A stretch of 64,000 nucleotides of DNA, taken from assembly GCA_963832725.1 (NCBI GenBank), contig CAWHVG010000006.1, positions 248,001 to 312,000 on the forward strand. The letters run 5' to 3'. The translations under genes were made by a program, and so were the position numbers. Source of the DNA: JAEZBP01 sp963832725. Lineage in GTDB: Bacteria > Myxococcota_A > Polyangia > Polyangiales > Sandaracinaceae. The notes below the pieces were generated by a model, which was given only the letters and a program-made list of their open reading frames with translations, ran no database searches and was not told where the DNA came from. Each line of letters begins with the position of its first letter. Position 1 is the first letter of the stretch. This document shows, piece after piece, positions 1 to 8,438 of the stretch.

Positions 1-21
1 GTCCAGCGCTTCGATGCTCAT
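1..21 (-). CDS. First codons of the next gene of the pilus operon (partial)
   Basis: An ATG at 19-21 read on the minus strand opens a frame that leaves the window after seven codons (M-S-I-E-A-L-D). It overlaps the stop of the prepilin peptidase as ATGA, the arrangement typical of translational coupling. In tad loci the gene after the peptidase is often CpaB/RcpC or another assembly protein, but seven residues cannot show which one this is. Confidence 0.5.
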
Positions 22-566
22 CCCACAAGCTCCCAGAGGTCTCGGTGATGGCCGGCCAGCGCGATGATCGACCCGAGGAGGATCGCGGCGCCGAGCCGGA
101 TGCGATGCATCAGCTCCAGCGGGACGGTCCGCCGCATGCGCCGCGGCAGGACCGGGTTGAGGCTGATGAAGAGCGCGTTGCCCAAGCTGCGAACCAGCTG
201 GCCGTTCCAGGCGAGCTGACCGACGGCGTAGAACGACGCGGCCACCAGGGAGAGGAGCTGCGCTTCGAGTCCGACGTAGACGCCTCCGACGGCGCCGATG
301 GCCGCGAAGACCTTCACGTCGCCGCCCGCCATGCCCTGGCGGTAGTAGATGATGAGAGGGACGATCGCACAGACCAAGAGGCCGATGAGCGACGACATCA
401 GCGCGCCGGCGCCCGAGAGGACGCCGTGCACCACCGGCGCGCCGACCAAGACCGGCAAGGTGAGCCAGTTCGGGATCTCACCTCGCCGGACGTCGGTGAA
501 TGCCGCCACTCCGGCCAGGGCCAAGATGACCCCGTGAAAGATCGGGTCGAGCTCGCTCGCCTCCAT
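18..566 (-). CDS. A24-family prepilin peptidase (CpaA/TadV-like)
   Basis: About 182 residues, strongly hydrophobic, with several membrane helices. It carries the two aspartates of A24 prepilin peptidases: a D in the sequence FTDVRRGEIPNW near residue 25, and the GGDVK motif near residue 82. These enzymes sit in the inner membrane and remove the leader of type IV prepilins, here presumably the two Flp pilins encoded just upstream on the same strand. The ATG at 566 is preferred because homology starts shortly after it. A TTG at 608 would add 14 Arg/Pro/Gly-rich residues that do not look like protein. It lacks the methyltransferase domain of PilD and so is the short CpaA/TadV form. The stop overlaps the next start. 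Confidence 0.85.
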   Translation of the reverse strand: MEASELDPIFHGVILALAGVAAFTDVRRGEIPNWLTLPVLVGAPVVHGVLSGAGALMSSLIGLLVCAIVPLIIYYRQGMAGGDVKVFAAIGAVGGVYVGLEAQLLSLVAASFYAVGQLAWNGQLVRSLGNALFISLNPVLPRRMRRTVPLELMHRIRLGAAILLGSIIALAGHHRDLWELVG

Positions 567-617
567 CGGGCTTCCGGGCGGCGGGCGGCCCGAACGAGCC
601 GCCCGCAAAAGCCCCGA

Positions 618-824
618 CTACGGCGCCGACTCGGTCGGGAGCGTGCCGATGACGCTCTCCGCTCCGCCGACCTTGGACTTGACGGTCTGGCCGAACTTCT
701 TCCAGATCGCGAAGCCGACGACGGCGATCAGGCAGAGGATGATGATGTACTCGACCGTCGTCAGGCCGCGCTCGTCGCGCAGCAACCCGGCGAGTTGGTT
801 GGACTTCTTCAACTTCATGGCCAT
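618..824 (-). CDS. Flp/Fap-type IVb pilin, copy 1
   Basis: A 68-residue protein with a short Lys-rich leader, then ERGLTTVEYIIILCLIAVVG. This is the Flp signature: Gly before the cleavage site, Glu at mature position 5 or so, Tyr next to it, and then a hydrophobic helix. The prepilin peptidase downstream should cleave it, and the mature pilin should polymerise into a tad pilus used for surface attachment. Three in-frame ATGs lie at 830, 824 and 818. GGAGG at 833-837 is best spaced from 824 (8 nt), so that start is chosen. The acidic and basic tail after the helix is short, as in this family. Confidence 0.85.
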   Translation of the reverse strand: MAMKLKKSNQLAGLLRDERGLTTVEYIIILCLIAVVGFAIWKKFGQTVKSKVGGAESVIGTLPTESAP

Positions 825-856
825 CGCCATCTCCTCCCGCAGGTCTCCTCGAGCGA

Positions 857-1054
857 TCAGGGAATCGGCAGTGAGAGAACCATCTGCGCGAACCGGTACA
901 GCTTGAGCAGCGGCACGCCGAGGCCGACCACTGCAACGGCCCCGATCACGGTCACCAGCGTCAGCAGCGCGACGTACTCGACGAAGACCACGCCGGACCG
1001 CGAGGAGGCGAGCTCCTGTGCGGAAGGGTCGGGGTTTCGAGAGACGAGACGCAT
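857..1054 (-). CDS. Flp/Fap-type IVb pilin-like protein, copy 2
   Basis: A 65-residue protein with a 20-residue N-terminal segment followed by RSGVVFVEYVALLTLVTVIG and further hydrophobic sequence. The Val-Glu-Tyr triplet in front of a single hydrophobic helix is the Flp pilin pattern, although the glycine/leader junction is less typical than in the neighbouring pilin and the C-terminus is short and uncharged. It is the first gene seen in the pilus block (pilin 2, pilin 1, peptidase, next gene), all read leftward. It could be a minor pilin or pseudopilin of the same apparatus. Confidence 0.7.
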   Translation of the reverse strand: MRLVSRNPDPSAQELASSRSGVVFVEYVALLTLVTVIGAVAVVGLGVPLLKLYRFAQMVLSLPIP

Positions 1055-1313
1055 GCTGGCGATCTTACCACCTCAGGCGCGGATTTCTCCAGGGCCGTCG
1101 GTACGCCGGGTCATTTGCGATCCCCGTGCCAGCCTCGTGAGGCCAATTTTGCCCCGCTTCACGACCCGATGAGCCGAACGAGCCGGGGACCCGGGACCCC
1201 AGGAAGCCCGAGATCGCGCCAGGTTGGCGCGCGACTGGGGACGAGCGGTTCCAGCGTCGGGCGAGCCGAGCGGCGCTTCGTGGTCAGCTTGGGGCGGCCG
1301 CGAGGTCCGCGGC

Positions 1314-3452
1314 TCAGCGACCGAAACGGACGGCCAGCGCCCCGAACGCGTGGCCGACCTGACGCCGCTGCGAATAGCCGGCGCCGGGCAGGAGCGCGCC
1401 GACCGCGCGAGCCAGCCGCCGCACGACCCGGACGCGGGCCTGGAGCGCAGGGCTGGCCCGGAGCTCGACCCGACCCTCCATGAAGTCGGCGTGCGCCGAG
1501 AGCGCGCCGACCGCCGCGGAGGCGTCCCCGTCGACGATGGCCTGCCCGGCGGCGTCGAGCGCGCCTGCCAGGCCGGCGTCGATCAGCGCCGCGCCGGCGG
1601 GACCGGCCGTCTTCGGGACCGCCCGCGCGCCGTAGGAGACGTCGAGGTCCTTGCTGGCGGAGACGAGCCGACCGTCGAGCCCCGAGCGGTAGCCGAGCGA
1701 GACCTGCGCGACTTCCCGCGCCCGCGTTCCGGCGGGCACCCGCACGGTGAGCACGATCCGCCGCTCCTCTCCGGCGTCGAGATGGGGCACGCGGAGCAGC
1801 ACGCCGCCGGAGACGGGCTGAGCACCGCTGTCGCCCGCGTCGACGAGCGAGACGCCGCCCGGCAGCGCCACCCGCACCGAGACGCCGCTGGCGGCGGTCC
1901 GCGCGTGGGCGTCGAGCTCGGCCATCAACCCGGACGCCAGCGCGTCCATGCTGGCGGAGACGAAGTAGCCGCCGCGCCCCTCGCGGGCGATCGTCCGCAG
2001 CAGGCGCGCGTCGAACTCCGTCCCGAGACCGATCACGCTGGTCGTGCAGCCGCGCTGGCGAGCGCCCGCGACCACCTGGCCGAGCTCCGAGGGCTCGAAC
2101 GCGCCGTGATTCGGCACGCCGTCGGAGAGCAGGATCACCAGGCTGCGCGCGTCGTCGCCAGCCGTGGCGCGGTAGGCGAGATCGAGGCCCGCCTCGATGT
2201 TGGTCCCGCCGCCGACGGTGATGCCGTCCAGCGCGCGGACCGCGGCGCTGCCGTCCCCGACGCTGGCGACCGGGAGCGCCTCCACCGCATCGCTGCCGTA
2301 GGCGACGATCTGGAGCTGATCCTCGGGCTGGAGCCGGTGCACCAGCATCCGCGCCGCCTCGAGCACCCGCCCCCAGTCGCGCTGCATCGACGAGCTGCGA
2401 TCGATGACCAGGTGCACGCGGAGGCGACCGCGCGGCGGCGTCACGTCGGGGTTGGCGCGAACGCGGACCACGACATGGGTCTCGCCGCCGGCGCGCGGCA
2501 GCGTCTCGTGCTCCAGCTCCGCCGAGGCTTCGACGGCTCGATCGGTGGCGAGCTCCGCGCTCGGCGCGGCCGGCAGCCCGAGGTTCGCCAGCGCCCCGAG
2601 GTCGGAGAGATGGACCGAGACTCCGTCGACCTGCACGCCCGGACCCGTGATGGCCGTGAGCGCGGTGGGCCGCCCGTCGAGTGCCCACACGCCGTCGCGC
2701 GGCACCGTCGCGCGCGCCTCGATCGAGACGCTCCCACCGCCGGTCGAGCCCGCGCCGCCGGTCGAGCCCGCGCCGCCGACCGCAGAGGCGCTCGTGCCAA
2801 AGCCGCCGAGCGAGCCACTGCTCGCGCCACCCGTGCCCGACATCGCCGCGCCGTTCACGCCGGAGCCGGCAGCCGCCGAAGCGCCCGCGCCCGAACCGCT
2901 CGCGCCCGACACCGCCACGTCCCCGTTCACGCCCGAGCCGACAGCCGCCGAAGCGCCCACGCCCGATGCGCTCGCCCCCGACACCGCCACGTCCCCGTTC
3001 ACGCCCGAGCCGACAGCCGCCGACCCACCAGCGCCGAGCCCGACGGCACCGCCCGAGCCGACCGCGACGCCGGAGGCTCCCGTCGAGCTCGCCGCCCCGC
3101 CGCTGGCCGATACGTCGACCTCGACGTCGAGCCCCACCTCGGCGGAGCCCGAGCAGCGGCCGGGCACCAGTCCGTTCGACGCGAGCACGCACGGCGGGGC
3201 GCCCTGCGCGCCACCGCTCGAGCCCTGCATGCCGGCCAGCACCGACGCCGCATCCCCCTCGACGACGAAGCCTTGGCCGGGCGCCTGCTCGACGATCTCC
3301 AAGCTGCCGCCCGCGGTCATCGTCCCGCCGGCCTGCACCTGCACCGTCGCGCCCGCGAGCGGCCGACCGGCTGCCGGCAGGTTCTCGACCCACACGCTGT
3401 CGGCGCAGCCAGCCAGGGAGAGCGCCATCGTGACCAGAGCGAAAGTCCTCAT
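1314..3452 (-). CDS. Large VWA-domain lipoprotein with Gly/Ser/Ala repeats
   Basis: A 712-residue lipoprotein. The N-terminus MRTFALVTMALSLAGC is a lipobox signal peptide, and GAGGA lies just before the ATG at 3452. Residues about 30-330 are very rich in Gly, Ser, Ala and Val and include an imperfect tandem repeat built on GSGVNGDVAVSGAS. A von Willebrand A domain follows at about 345-520 with a complete MIDAS: DRSSS near 350, a Thr in GGGTN near 415 and an Asp in LLSDG near 442. The C-terminal 190 residues contain a beta-rich region and then a helical tail. Such proteins sit on the membrane surface and bind a divalent metal and a protein ligand. The ligand is unknown and no operon partner is evident. 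Confidence 0.8.
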   Translation of the reverse strand: MRTFALVTMALSLAGCADSVWVENLPAAGRPLAGATVQVQAGGTMTAGGSLEIVEQAPGQGFVVEGDAASVLAGMQGSSGGAQGAPPCVLASNGLVPGRCSGSAEVGLDVEVDVSASGGAASSTGASGVAVGSGGAVGLGAGGSAAVGSGVNGDVAVSGASASGVGASAAVGSGVNGDVAVSGASGSGAGASAAAGSGVNGAAMSGTGGASSGSLGGFGTSASAVGGAGSTGGAGSTGGGSVSIEARATVPRDGVWALDGRPTALTAITGPGVQVDGVSVHLSDLGALANLGLPAAPSAELATDRAVEASAELEHETLPRAGGETHVVVRVRANPDVTPPRGRLRVHLVIDRSSSMQRDWGRVLEAARMLVHRLQPEDQLQIVAYGSDAVEALPVASVGDGSAAVRALDGITVGGGTNIEAGLDLAYRATAGDDARSLVILLSDGVPNHGAFEPSELGQVVAGARQRGCTTSVIGLGTEFDARLLRTIAREGRGGYFVSASMDALASGLMAELDAHARTAASGVSVRVALPGGVSLVDAGDSGAQPVSGGVLLRVPHLDAGEERRIVLTVRVPAGTRAREVAQVSLGYRSGLDGRLVSASKDLDVSYGARAVPKTAGPAGAALIDAGLAGALDAAGQAIVDGDASAAVGALSAHADFMEGRVELRASPALQARVRVVRRLARAVGALLPGAGYSQRRQVGHAFGALAVRFGR

Positions 3453-3767
3453 CGTCCGTCCTCGGAGCGCGCCGTAAGAAAGGATCGTGCCGGAGCCCAC
3501 CGTCAGGGGCTGCGGCACCTTCCGCCCCTCTCGGTTCACGGCCTGTGAACGCCGGATGACACCCTCGACTCGCATGCGAATTCGGACCGAAGACGGGCCC
3601 GCCGCATTCAACACGGATCCGGGTGAACCGGTCGCGAGGGCGTCAGGTCGAGCGCAGGGGGCCCGACCGAGCCGTCCCTCACCCACCGCGACCGAGCCCC
3701 CGAGGACGTGAGCCCGTCCCCATCGCGCCAGACCGGCCGCAGCAGCGGCTCGGCTCGAAATCCACGC
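3453..3767. other. Intergenic stretch, no gene seen
   Basis: This lies between the start of the VWA lipoprotein and the stop of the permease. The promoter of the lipoprotein should be in its left part. Open frames here are short, Arg/Pro-rich and lack family resemblance. No hairpin or repeat stands out. Confidence 0.5.
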
Positions 3768-5090
3768 TCAATCGCGAGAGGCGACCCGCCGCACCAGCGC
3801 CCACAGCGCGAGCGCGCCGGCGATGGTCCCGGCGCCCGCGAGCGCGACGAAGGGCCGCTCGAGACAGGAGCGGACGAGGATCCACAGCATCAGCCCCACG
3901 AACGCCAGCGGCGTCAGCGGATAGCCCCAGGTCCGGTAGGGCCGCGGGAGATCCGGCGCGCGCACGCGGAGCACGATCACCCCGAGCACCGTCATCGCCG
4001 CGAAGACCGAGAGCGTCAGCCCGATGTAGCCGAGCAGCGCATCGAAGCTCGCGGTCAGCACCAACACGAGCGCGATCGCGGCCTGCATCCACACCGCGAC
4101 GTAGGGACCGCCGCCGGTCGCGCGACGCGCCAGGATGGCCAGCGGTCCGTGGTCGCGCCCCATCGCGTCGAGCACCCGCGTCCCGGTCATGATCAGCGCG
4201 CCCACGGTCGAGAGCAGACCGAACGCGATGACCAGCGAGAGCACCGCACCCGCGCGCGGACCGAGCAAGCTGACCGCCGCCACGTGACCGACCTCGACCA
4301 CGCCGCGCAACCGCTCGGGCGGCGCGCCGGCCAAGAAGACGGCGTTCACGACCAGGTAGAGCAGCGTCACCGAGAACGTCCCGGCGATCAGCGCTCGCGG
4401 CAGGTCGCGGCCCGGCTCGCGCATCTCGCCCGCGACGTAGGTGGCCGCGTTCCAGCCGCTGTAGGAGAAGGTGACGTAGATCAGCGAGACCGCGAACGCC
4501 GGCGAGAGCGCGGCCTCCGAGAGGTCGCGCGTGCCTTCGAGCAAGCGGCCCGGCTCGGTGACGGCGGCCCCGCCGACGACGGCGAAGACCAGCAAGAGCG
4601 CGATCTTGAAGATCGTCAGCCCGTCCTGGATCCGACTGCCGAGCCGAACGCGCCAGGCGTGCACGGACGAGAGGCCCACCACCAACGCCAGCGCCGCGGG
4701 GACCTGCGGGACGGAGGGCCAGATCGCGTGCAGGTACTTCCCGAACGCGATGGCCGACGCGGCGATGGGCGCGGAGAAGCCGACCACCAACGACACGACG
4801 CCCGAAGCAAAACCGACCGCGGGGTGATAGGTCTGCCCGAGGAGGTGGTACTCGCCGCCGTTCTCGGGCATGGCCGCGACGAGCTCGGCGTAACTGAGCG
4901 CGCCGGCCATGGCGAGCAGCCCACCGAGCGCCCACGCCAGCAGCACCGCCGGCGCGGAGTCGAGGTCGCCCAGGAGCAGCCCGCCGGTGGTGAACACCCC
5001 CGTCCCGACCATCGAGGCGACGACGAGAAAGGTCGCCGTGCGAACGCCAATCGTGCCCCGCGGCTCACCGTCCGTCGCTCGAGCCTCCAT
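3768..5090 (-). CDS. APC-superfamily amino acid permease
   Basis: A 440-residue polytopic membrane protein with about 12 hydrophobic helices. The first helix begins VASMVGTGVFTTGG, the unwound GxGxF-type substrate site of APC transporters, and the protein keeps the family length. The most likely role is proton- or exchange-driven uptake of an amino acid or amine across the inner membrane; the substrate cannot be told from sequence. ATG 5090 is used because the preceding frame is Arg/Gly-rich and contains two direct repeats (about 5200-5260) that do not resemble coding sequence. No clear Shine-Dalgarno site precedes it. It is separated from its neighbours and appears monocistronic. Confidence 0.85.
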   Translation of the reverse strand: MEARATDGEPRGTIGVRTATFLVVASMVGTGVFTTGGLLLGDLDSAPAVLLAWALGGLLAMAGALSYAELVAAMPENGGEYHLLGQTYHPAVGFASGVVSLVVGFSAPIAASAIAFGKYLHAIWPSVPQVPAALALVVGLSSVHAWRVRLGSRIQDGLTIFKIALLLVFAVVGGAAVTEPGRLLEGTRDLSEAALSPAFAVSLIYVTFSYSGWNAATYVAGEMREPGRDLPRALIAGTFSVTLLYLVVNAVFLAGAPPERLRGVVEVGHVAAVSLLGPRAGAVLSLVIAFGLLSTVGALIMTGTRVLDAMGRDHGPLAILARRATGGGPYVAVWMQAAIALVLVLTASFDALLGYIGLTLSVFAAMTVLGVIVLRVRAPDLPRPYRTWGYPLTPLAFVGLMLWILVRSCLERPFVALAGAGTIAGALALWALVRRVASRD

Positions 5091-5350
5091 CGGGGGAGTA
5101 TGCCCGCTCCGCCCCCGAACGCCGATGCCTGCTCCGCGACCGACCCTGCCCACGTGGGACCCCGGTCCGCTCGCCACCATGCTCACCCGGGCTCCGGTCG
5201 ACGCCACGAGCCGCGAGCGACCCGGCGGGCCGGTCGACGCGGCGAGCCGCGAGCGACCCGGCGCACCCTGGACGTCGGGCTCCGCCGAAGTCCGTCCGAC
5301 CGACGCGGTCCCTCCCGGCCACTCCGGGTCGGCGAGCGTCGCTTCGACCT

Positions 5351-6820
5351 CTACTCCGTCGCCACCCGAGGCGCGGCGCCGTCTCGGAGCGCGCCCATCA
5401 CCCGGCGCAGCCCGTCCACGAGCGCTTCGGTCGGCTCGCCATGCACCCGATAGCCACCGCGCGGACGCCCGCTGGCGAGCTCGATCCAGAGCGTGGCCGC
5501 GCTCTCTCGACCGTCCTCCAGGCGCAGCTCCGCCCGCAGCCCGGTGTCGTCGAGCGTCAGCGCGCGCCAGGTGAGCCCCCCGAAGGGCGCCCTCCGACGC
5601 AAAAGCGCGATGGCGCGGGCCAGCGCGGGCGCCGGAGCGCGCGCCGCGTCGTCACCGAGCGGGTGGATTGGCTCGCCCAGCCTCTCCAGCGCGGGAGCGA
5701 GCACCTCCACATCCGCCGGCTCGAGGGGTCCGGCGCTGTGCACCGTGAGCCCGCGGTAGGCCCCGATCGCCCCTTCACGGTCGGCGGCCGGACGCAGCTC
5801 GACCGCCCTGCCCTCCCGCTTCAGGCGAACGATCGAGTCGGAGAGCACCTCGGCCTCGAGCTCCTCCGGCAACGCGTGCGGCGCCCAGATCCCCAGCATC
5901 CGCCCGCCGGCGTCCAGCGAGCGCAGCGTCCGCGCGTCCACCGGCGTGAGCTCGTCGACTCCGTAGAAACGGGCGTAGGTCTCGAACACCCCGGAGCAGC
6001 GCCCGTCGAAGACGCACGACCGGCAGCGCTCGGGCTTGAGCTTGTCCCGCCGCTTGACGAAGTACTTGTTCCAGGGGCGGCTCAGCTGGTCGTCGCGATC
6101 GATGGCGATGGTCTCGGTCGCCTCGCCGTCGTGGTGGATCCAGGCCGCCAGGTCGGGCGCCACACAGTAGGGGAGGTTGCCGACGTTGACGTCGAAGCCG
6201 TCCGGAAAACCGGCCACCATCCGCCGGAGCGGCGCCGCCAGCCCCGAGTAGCGCGGGATCATGTCCCGCAGCTCCTCCTCGGTGCGGACGCCGGCGTCGA
6301 GCGGCCGGACCATGTCCAGATGGAGCTGGGTGACGCCGTAGGGCTCCAGCAGCGCCGGAAAGCGGTCGACGTCTGCGAAATTCGACGAGACCACGCACAT
6401 GTTGACCGTGATCCGCTGCCCGCGGGCCGCCAGATTTTCGAGGCTGCGGACGATCCGGTCGAACGAGCCCGGCTTCTTGGTGGTTCGCTCGTGGCTCTCG
6501 CAGGTCGCGCCCTGGATGCTGATCCGCCAGGTGAACCTGCCGCCGGTCTCCAGGATGGCGTCGACGAGCGCTGGCCGAGCCGTCTTCGCACCGTTGGTGA
6601 AGAGGACGATCTCGTCGAAAGCGAGGGCCACCGTCTCGCGGACGATTGCCATGAACCCCGGCTGCAGGGTGGGCTCGCCGCCGAGGAGAGTGATTTTCCG
6701 GTGCCCGTCGGCGCTCGCCTGCCGGATGCGGGCGAGGATCGGCTCCACCAGCATCGGGCCGGCCTCGCCCATGGCCGTGCGCTGACCGCTGACGCAGAAA
6801 ACGCAGCGGTTGTTGCACAT
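5351..6820 (-). CDS. Radical SAM protein with C-terminal extra Cys cluster
   Basis: A 489-residue radical SAM enzyme. The [4Fe-4S] motif CNNRCVFC is at residues 2-9 and GGEP, which contacts S-adenosylmethionine, is at 47-50. Around residues 265-275 a second Cys set (CRSC, five residues, C) followed by GVF suggests an auxiliary Fe-S site of the SPASM/twitch kind. The last 150 residues are an uncharacterised alpha/beta region. The substrate is unknown, and no small peptide gene lies next to it. The start is odd: the motif begins at residue 2, yet the in-frame codons upstream (back to a TAG near 6880) would add a segment ending IQLGH that looks like the usual strand before the cluster, and none of those codons is ATG, GTG or TTG. 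Confidence 0.8.
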   Translation of the reverse strand: MCNNRCVFCVSGQRTAMGEAGPMLVEPILARIRQASADGHRKITLLGGEPTLQPGFMAIVRETVALAFDEIVLFTNGAKTARPALVDAILETGGRFTWRISIQGATCESHERTTKKPGSFDRIVRSLENLAARGQRITVNMCVVSSNFADVDRFPALLEPYGVTQLHLDMVRPLDAGVRTEEELRDMIPRYSGLAAPLRRMVAGFPDGFDVNVGNLPYCVAPDLAAWIHHDGEATETIAIDRDDQLSRPWNKYFVKRRDKLKPERCRSCVFDGRCSGVFETYARFYGVDELTPVDARTLRSLDAGGRMLGIWAPHALPEELEAEVLSDSIVRLKREGRAVELRPAADREGAIGAYRGLTVHSAGPLEPADVEVLAPALERLGEPIHPLGDDAARAPAPALARAIALLRRRAPFGGLTWRALTLDDTGLRAELRLEDGRESAATLWIELASGRPRGGYRVHGEPTEALVDGLRRVMGALRDGAAPRVATE

Positions 6821-7106
6821 GTGGCCGAGCTGGATTCTCGATCTGGCGGTCGGGCTCCAAGCGCGCTCCCTGTCCCGAAACTACCCCGCCTCGAGGGCGC
6901 CAGGATAGGATTGTATCGCCCTCGGGACCTGTCCGTCCGAGGTGCGCAAAATCGTTGCATTGTGGGTAGAAGCGTGCAATAGGGTGCCGGCTCGAATGGG
7001 GTAGGGGCGAGCTTCGACGCCCGGCCGGCGCGGGTGGGTCCACCCGGGGGAATCTGGTGAGCCCGGTCGTATGAACCCCGGAGCAGGCGAGCTCAGGAGA
7101 TATCCC

Positions 7107-8066
7107 ATGGCCAAGTCCCGTGCTGCGGGCACCAAGAAGACCGCGAACAAGAAGGCCGCCAAGAAGGCTCCCGCCAAGCCAGCCAAGAGCGCGCAGGCGG
7201 CGACCCAGCGGCCCACGTCCGCGGCCAAGAAGGCGGTGAAGAAGACCGCCGCACAGGCCAAGAGCGCGCCCGCCAAGAAGGCCACGGCGAAGAAGGCCAC
7301 CGCCAACAAGCCTACCGCGAAGAAGGCCACCGCGAAGAAGGCTGCGGCGAAGAAGCCGACCGCCGCGTCGGCAAAGAAGGCTCCGGCCAAGAAGCCGACC
7401 GCCAAGAAGGCCACGGCGAAGAAGCCGACCGCCCCGGCAAAGAAGGCCACGGCGAAGAAGCCGACCGCCGCGCCGGAAAAGAAGGCTCCGGCCAAGAAGC
7501 CGACCGCCGCGCCGGAAAAGAAGGCTGCGGTGAAGAAGCCGACCGCCGCGCCGGCGAAGAAGGCTCCGGCCAAGAAGCCGACCGCCGCGCCGGCGAAGAA
7601 GGCTCCGGCCGCCGAGGAGGTCTCCGTCACGGAGTCCGAGGTGGCCGAGGTCGTGGAAACACCGCGCGTGCCCGGTGCGCCTGGCGCGCATCCCGATGCG
7701 GGCCTGACGGCCGAGCAGATCCAGATCCTGCACGAGAAGCTCCTGACCGAGCGGCAGCGGGTCGTCGCCGGCTTCGACCGCCACCTCGCGGAGGCCCTCG
7801 GCGAGGCCGTGGTCATGCCCGACGAGACGGACATGGCCCAGCGCAGCACCGAGCAGGCGTACCTCATCCGCTTCGCGGACAAGGAGCGCAAGCTCCTGAG
7901 CGAGATCGAGCACGCCATCGAGAAGATCCGGACCGGAGATTACGGCGTGTGCGAGGGCACCGAGGAGGCGATCGGCTTCAAGCGCCTCGAGCTCAGGCCC
8001 TGGACGCGCTACAGCGTCGCGTACAAAGAACAGATGGAGCGAGAGCGCAGCCAGCACCGGCGCTGA
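7107..8066 (+). CDS. Histone H1-like N-terminus fused to a DksA/TraR-like domain
   Basis: A 319-residue protein. Residues 1-170 are an AAKKPT/AKKA low-complexity repeat like eukaryotic histone H1 tails and bacterial AlgP/Hc1, strongly basic and expected to bind DNA. Residues about 195-319 have the DksA/TraR layout: a long helical hairpin with Asp residues (PDETDMAQR), then GDYGVCEGTEEAIGFKRL in the position of the C4 zinc finger. Only one of the four zinc cysteines is present, so the domain probably folds without zinc. AGGAGA lies 6 nt before the ATG at 7107. A nucleoid-linked regulator acting on RNA polymerase or DNA is the likely role. The fusion seems characteristic of myxobacteria, but that is from memory of the group and not shown here. 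Confidence 0.75.
   Translation: MAKSRAAGTKKTANKKAAKKAPAKPAKSAQAATQRPTSAAKKAVKKTAAQAKSAPAKKATAKKATANKPTAKKATAKKAAAKKPTAASAKKAPAKKPTAKKATAKKPTAPAKKATAKKPTAAPEKKAPAKKPTAAPEKKAAVKKPTAAPAKKAPAKKPTAAPAKKAPAAEEVSVTESEVAEVVETPRVPGAPGAHPDAGLTAEQIQILHEKLLTERQRVVAGFDRHLAEALGEAVVMPDETDMAQRSTEQAYLIRFADKERKLLSEIEHAIEKIRTGDYGVCEGTEEAIGFKRLELRPWTRYSVAYKEQMERERSQHRR
7110..7620 (+). repeat. Coding low-complexity repeat (Lys-Ala-Pro-Thr units)
   Basis: The DNA for the H1-like tail is a run of imperfect 12-30 bp units built on gccaagaagcc / gcgaagaagccgaccgcc. Such stretches expand and contract by slippage, so the exact copy number in this sequence should be treated with caution. Confidence 0.8.
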
Positions 8067-8067
8067 G

Positions 8068-8095
8068 TTGCGTCCGCGACGGGTTGGCCTATAAC
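8068..8095 (+). promoter_or_regulatory. Possible sigma-70 promoter of rpmG
   Basis: TTGCGT at 8068-8073 and TATAAC at 8090-8095 are separated by 16 bases. They lie between the stop of the H1/DksA gene and the start of rpmG, 47 bases before its ATG. This is pattern matching only. Confidence 0.4.
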
Positions 8096-8141
8096 TGCCG
8101 ACCCCACATTTTGCGGGTTGGGGACACCCTCGGAGGTCACG

Positions 8142-8309
8142 ATGCGGGAGTACATCCGCTTGGTGTCGACTGCGGACACCGGCTACCACTACTACACGAC
8201 GAAGAACAAGCGCACGAGCCCGGAGAAGCTGAAGCTCAAGAAGTTCGACCCGGTCGTTCGCAAGCACGTGGAGTTCGTCGAGAAGAAGATGCCGAGCCCG
8301 AAGGGCTGA
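8142..8309 (+). CDS. rpmG: 50S ribosomal protein L33
   Basis: A 55-residue protein of the L33 family: REYIRLVST, YYTTKNKRTSPEKLKLKKFDP and VVRKHVEFVE are the family's conserved blocks. It has none of the CxxC pairs of zinc-binding L33, so it is the zinc-independent form. GGAGGT is 6 nt upstream of ATG 8142, and an upstream in-frame ATG at 8118 has no ribosome-binding site and adds residues foreign to the family. L33 sits on the large subunit near the E site. It is not next to secE or nusG here. Confidence 0.97.
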   Translation: MREYIRLVSTADTGYHYYTTKNKRTSPEKLKLKKFDPVVRKHVEFVEKKMPSPKG

Positions 8310-8438
8310 CCTTCGTTGGACGCCGCATCGTACGGCCCGGCCCACCTCGCGTGGCGCCGGGCTTCGTGCGTTCGGCGCCTGCCCCGCGAAGGCGCACCGT
8401 TGATCTCCGGCGCGAGGTCCCCAATACTGGCCGGCCGT

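Noticed and set aside
8290..8306. Terminator after rpmG (AGCCC-GA-AGGGCT)
   Set aside because: The stem is short and overlaps the last codons; there is no following T-run.
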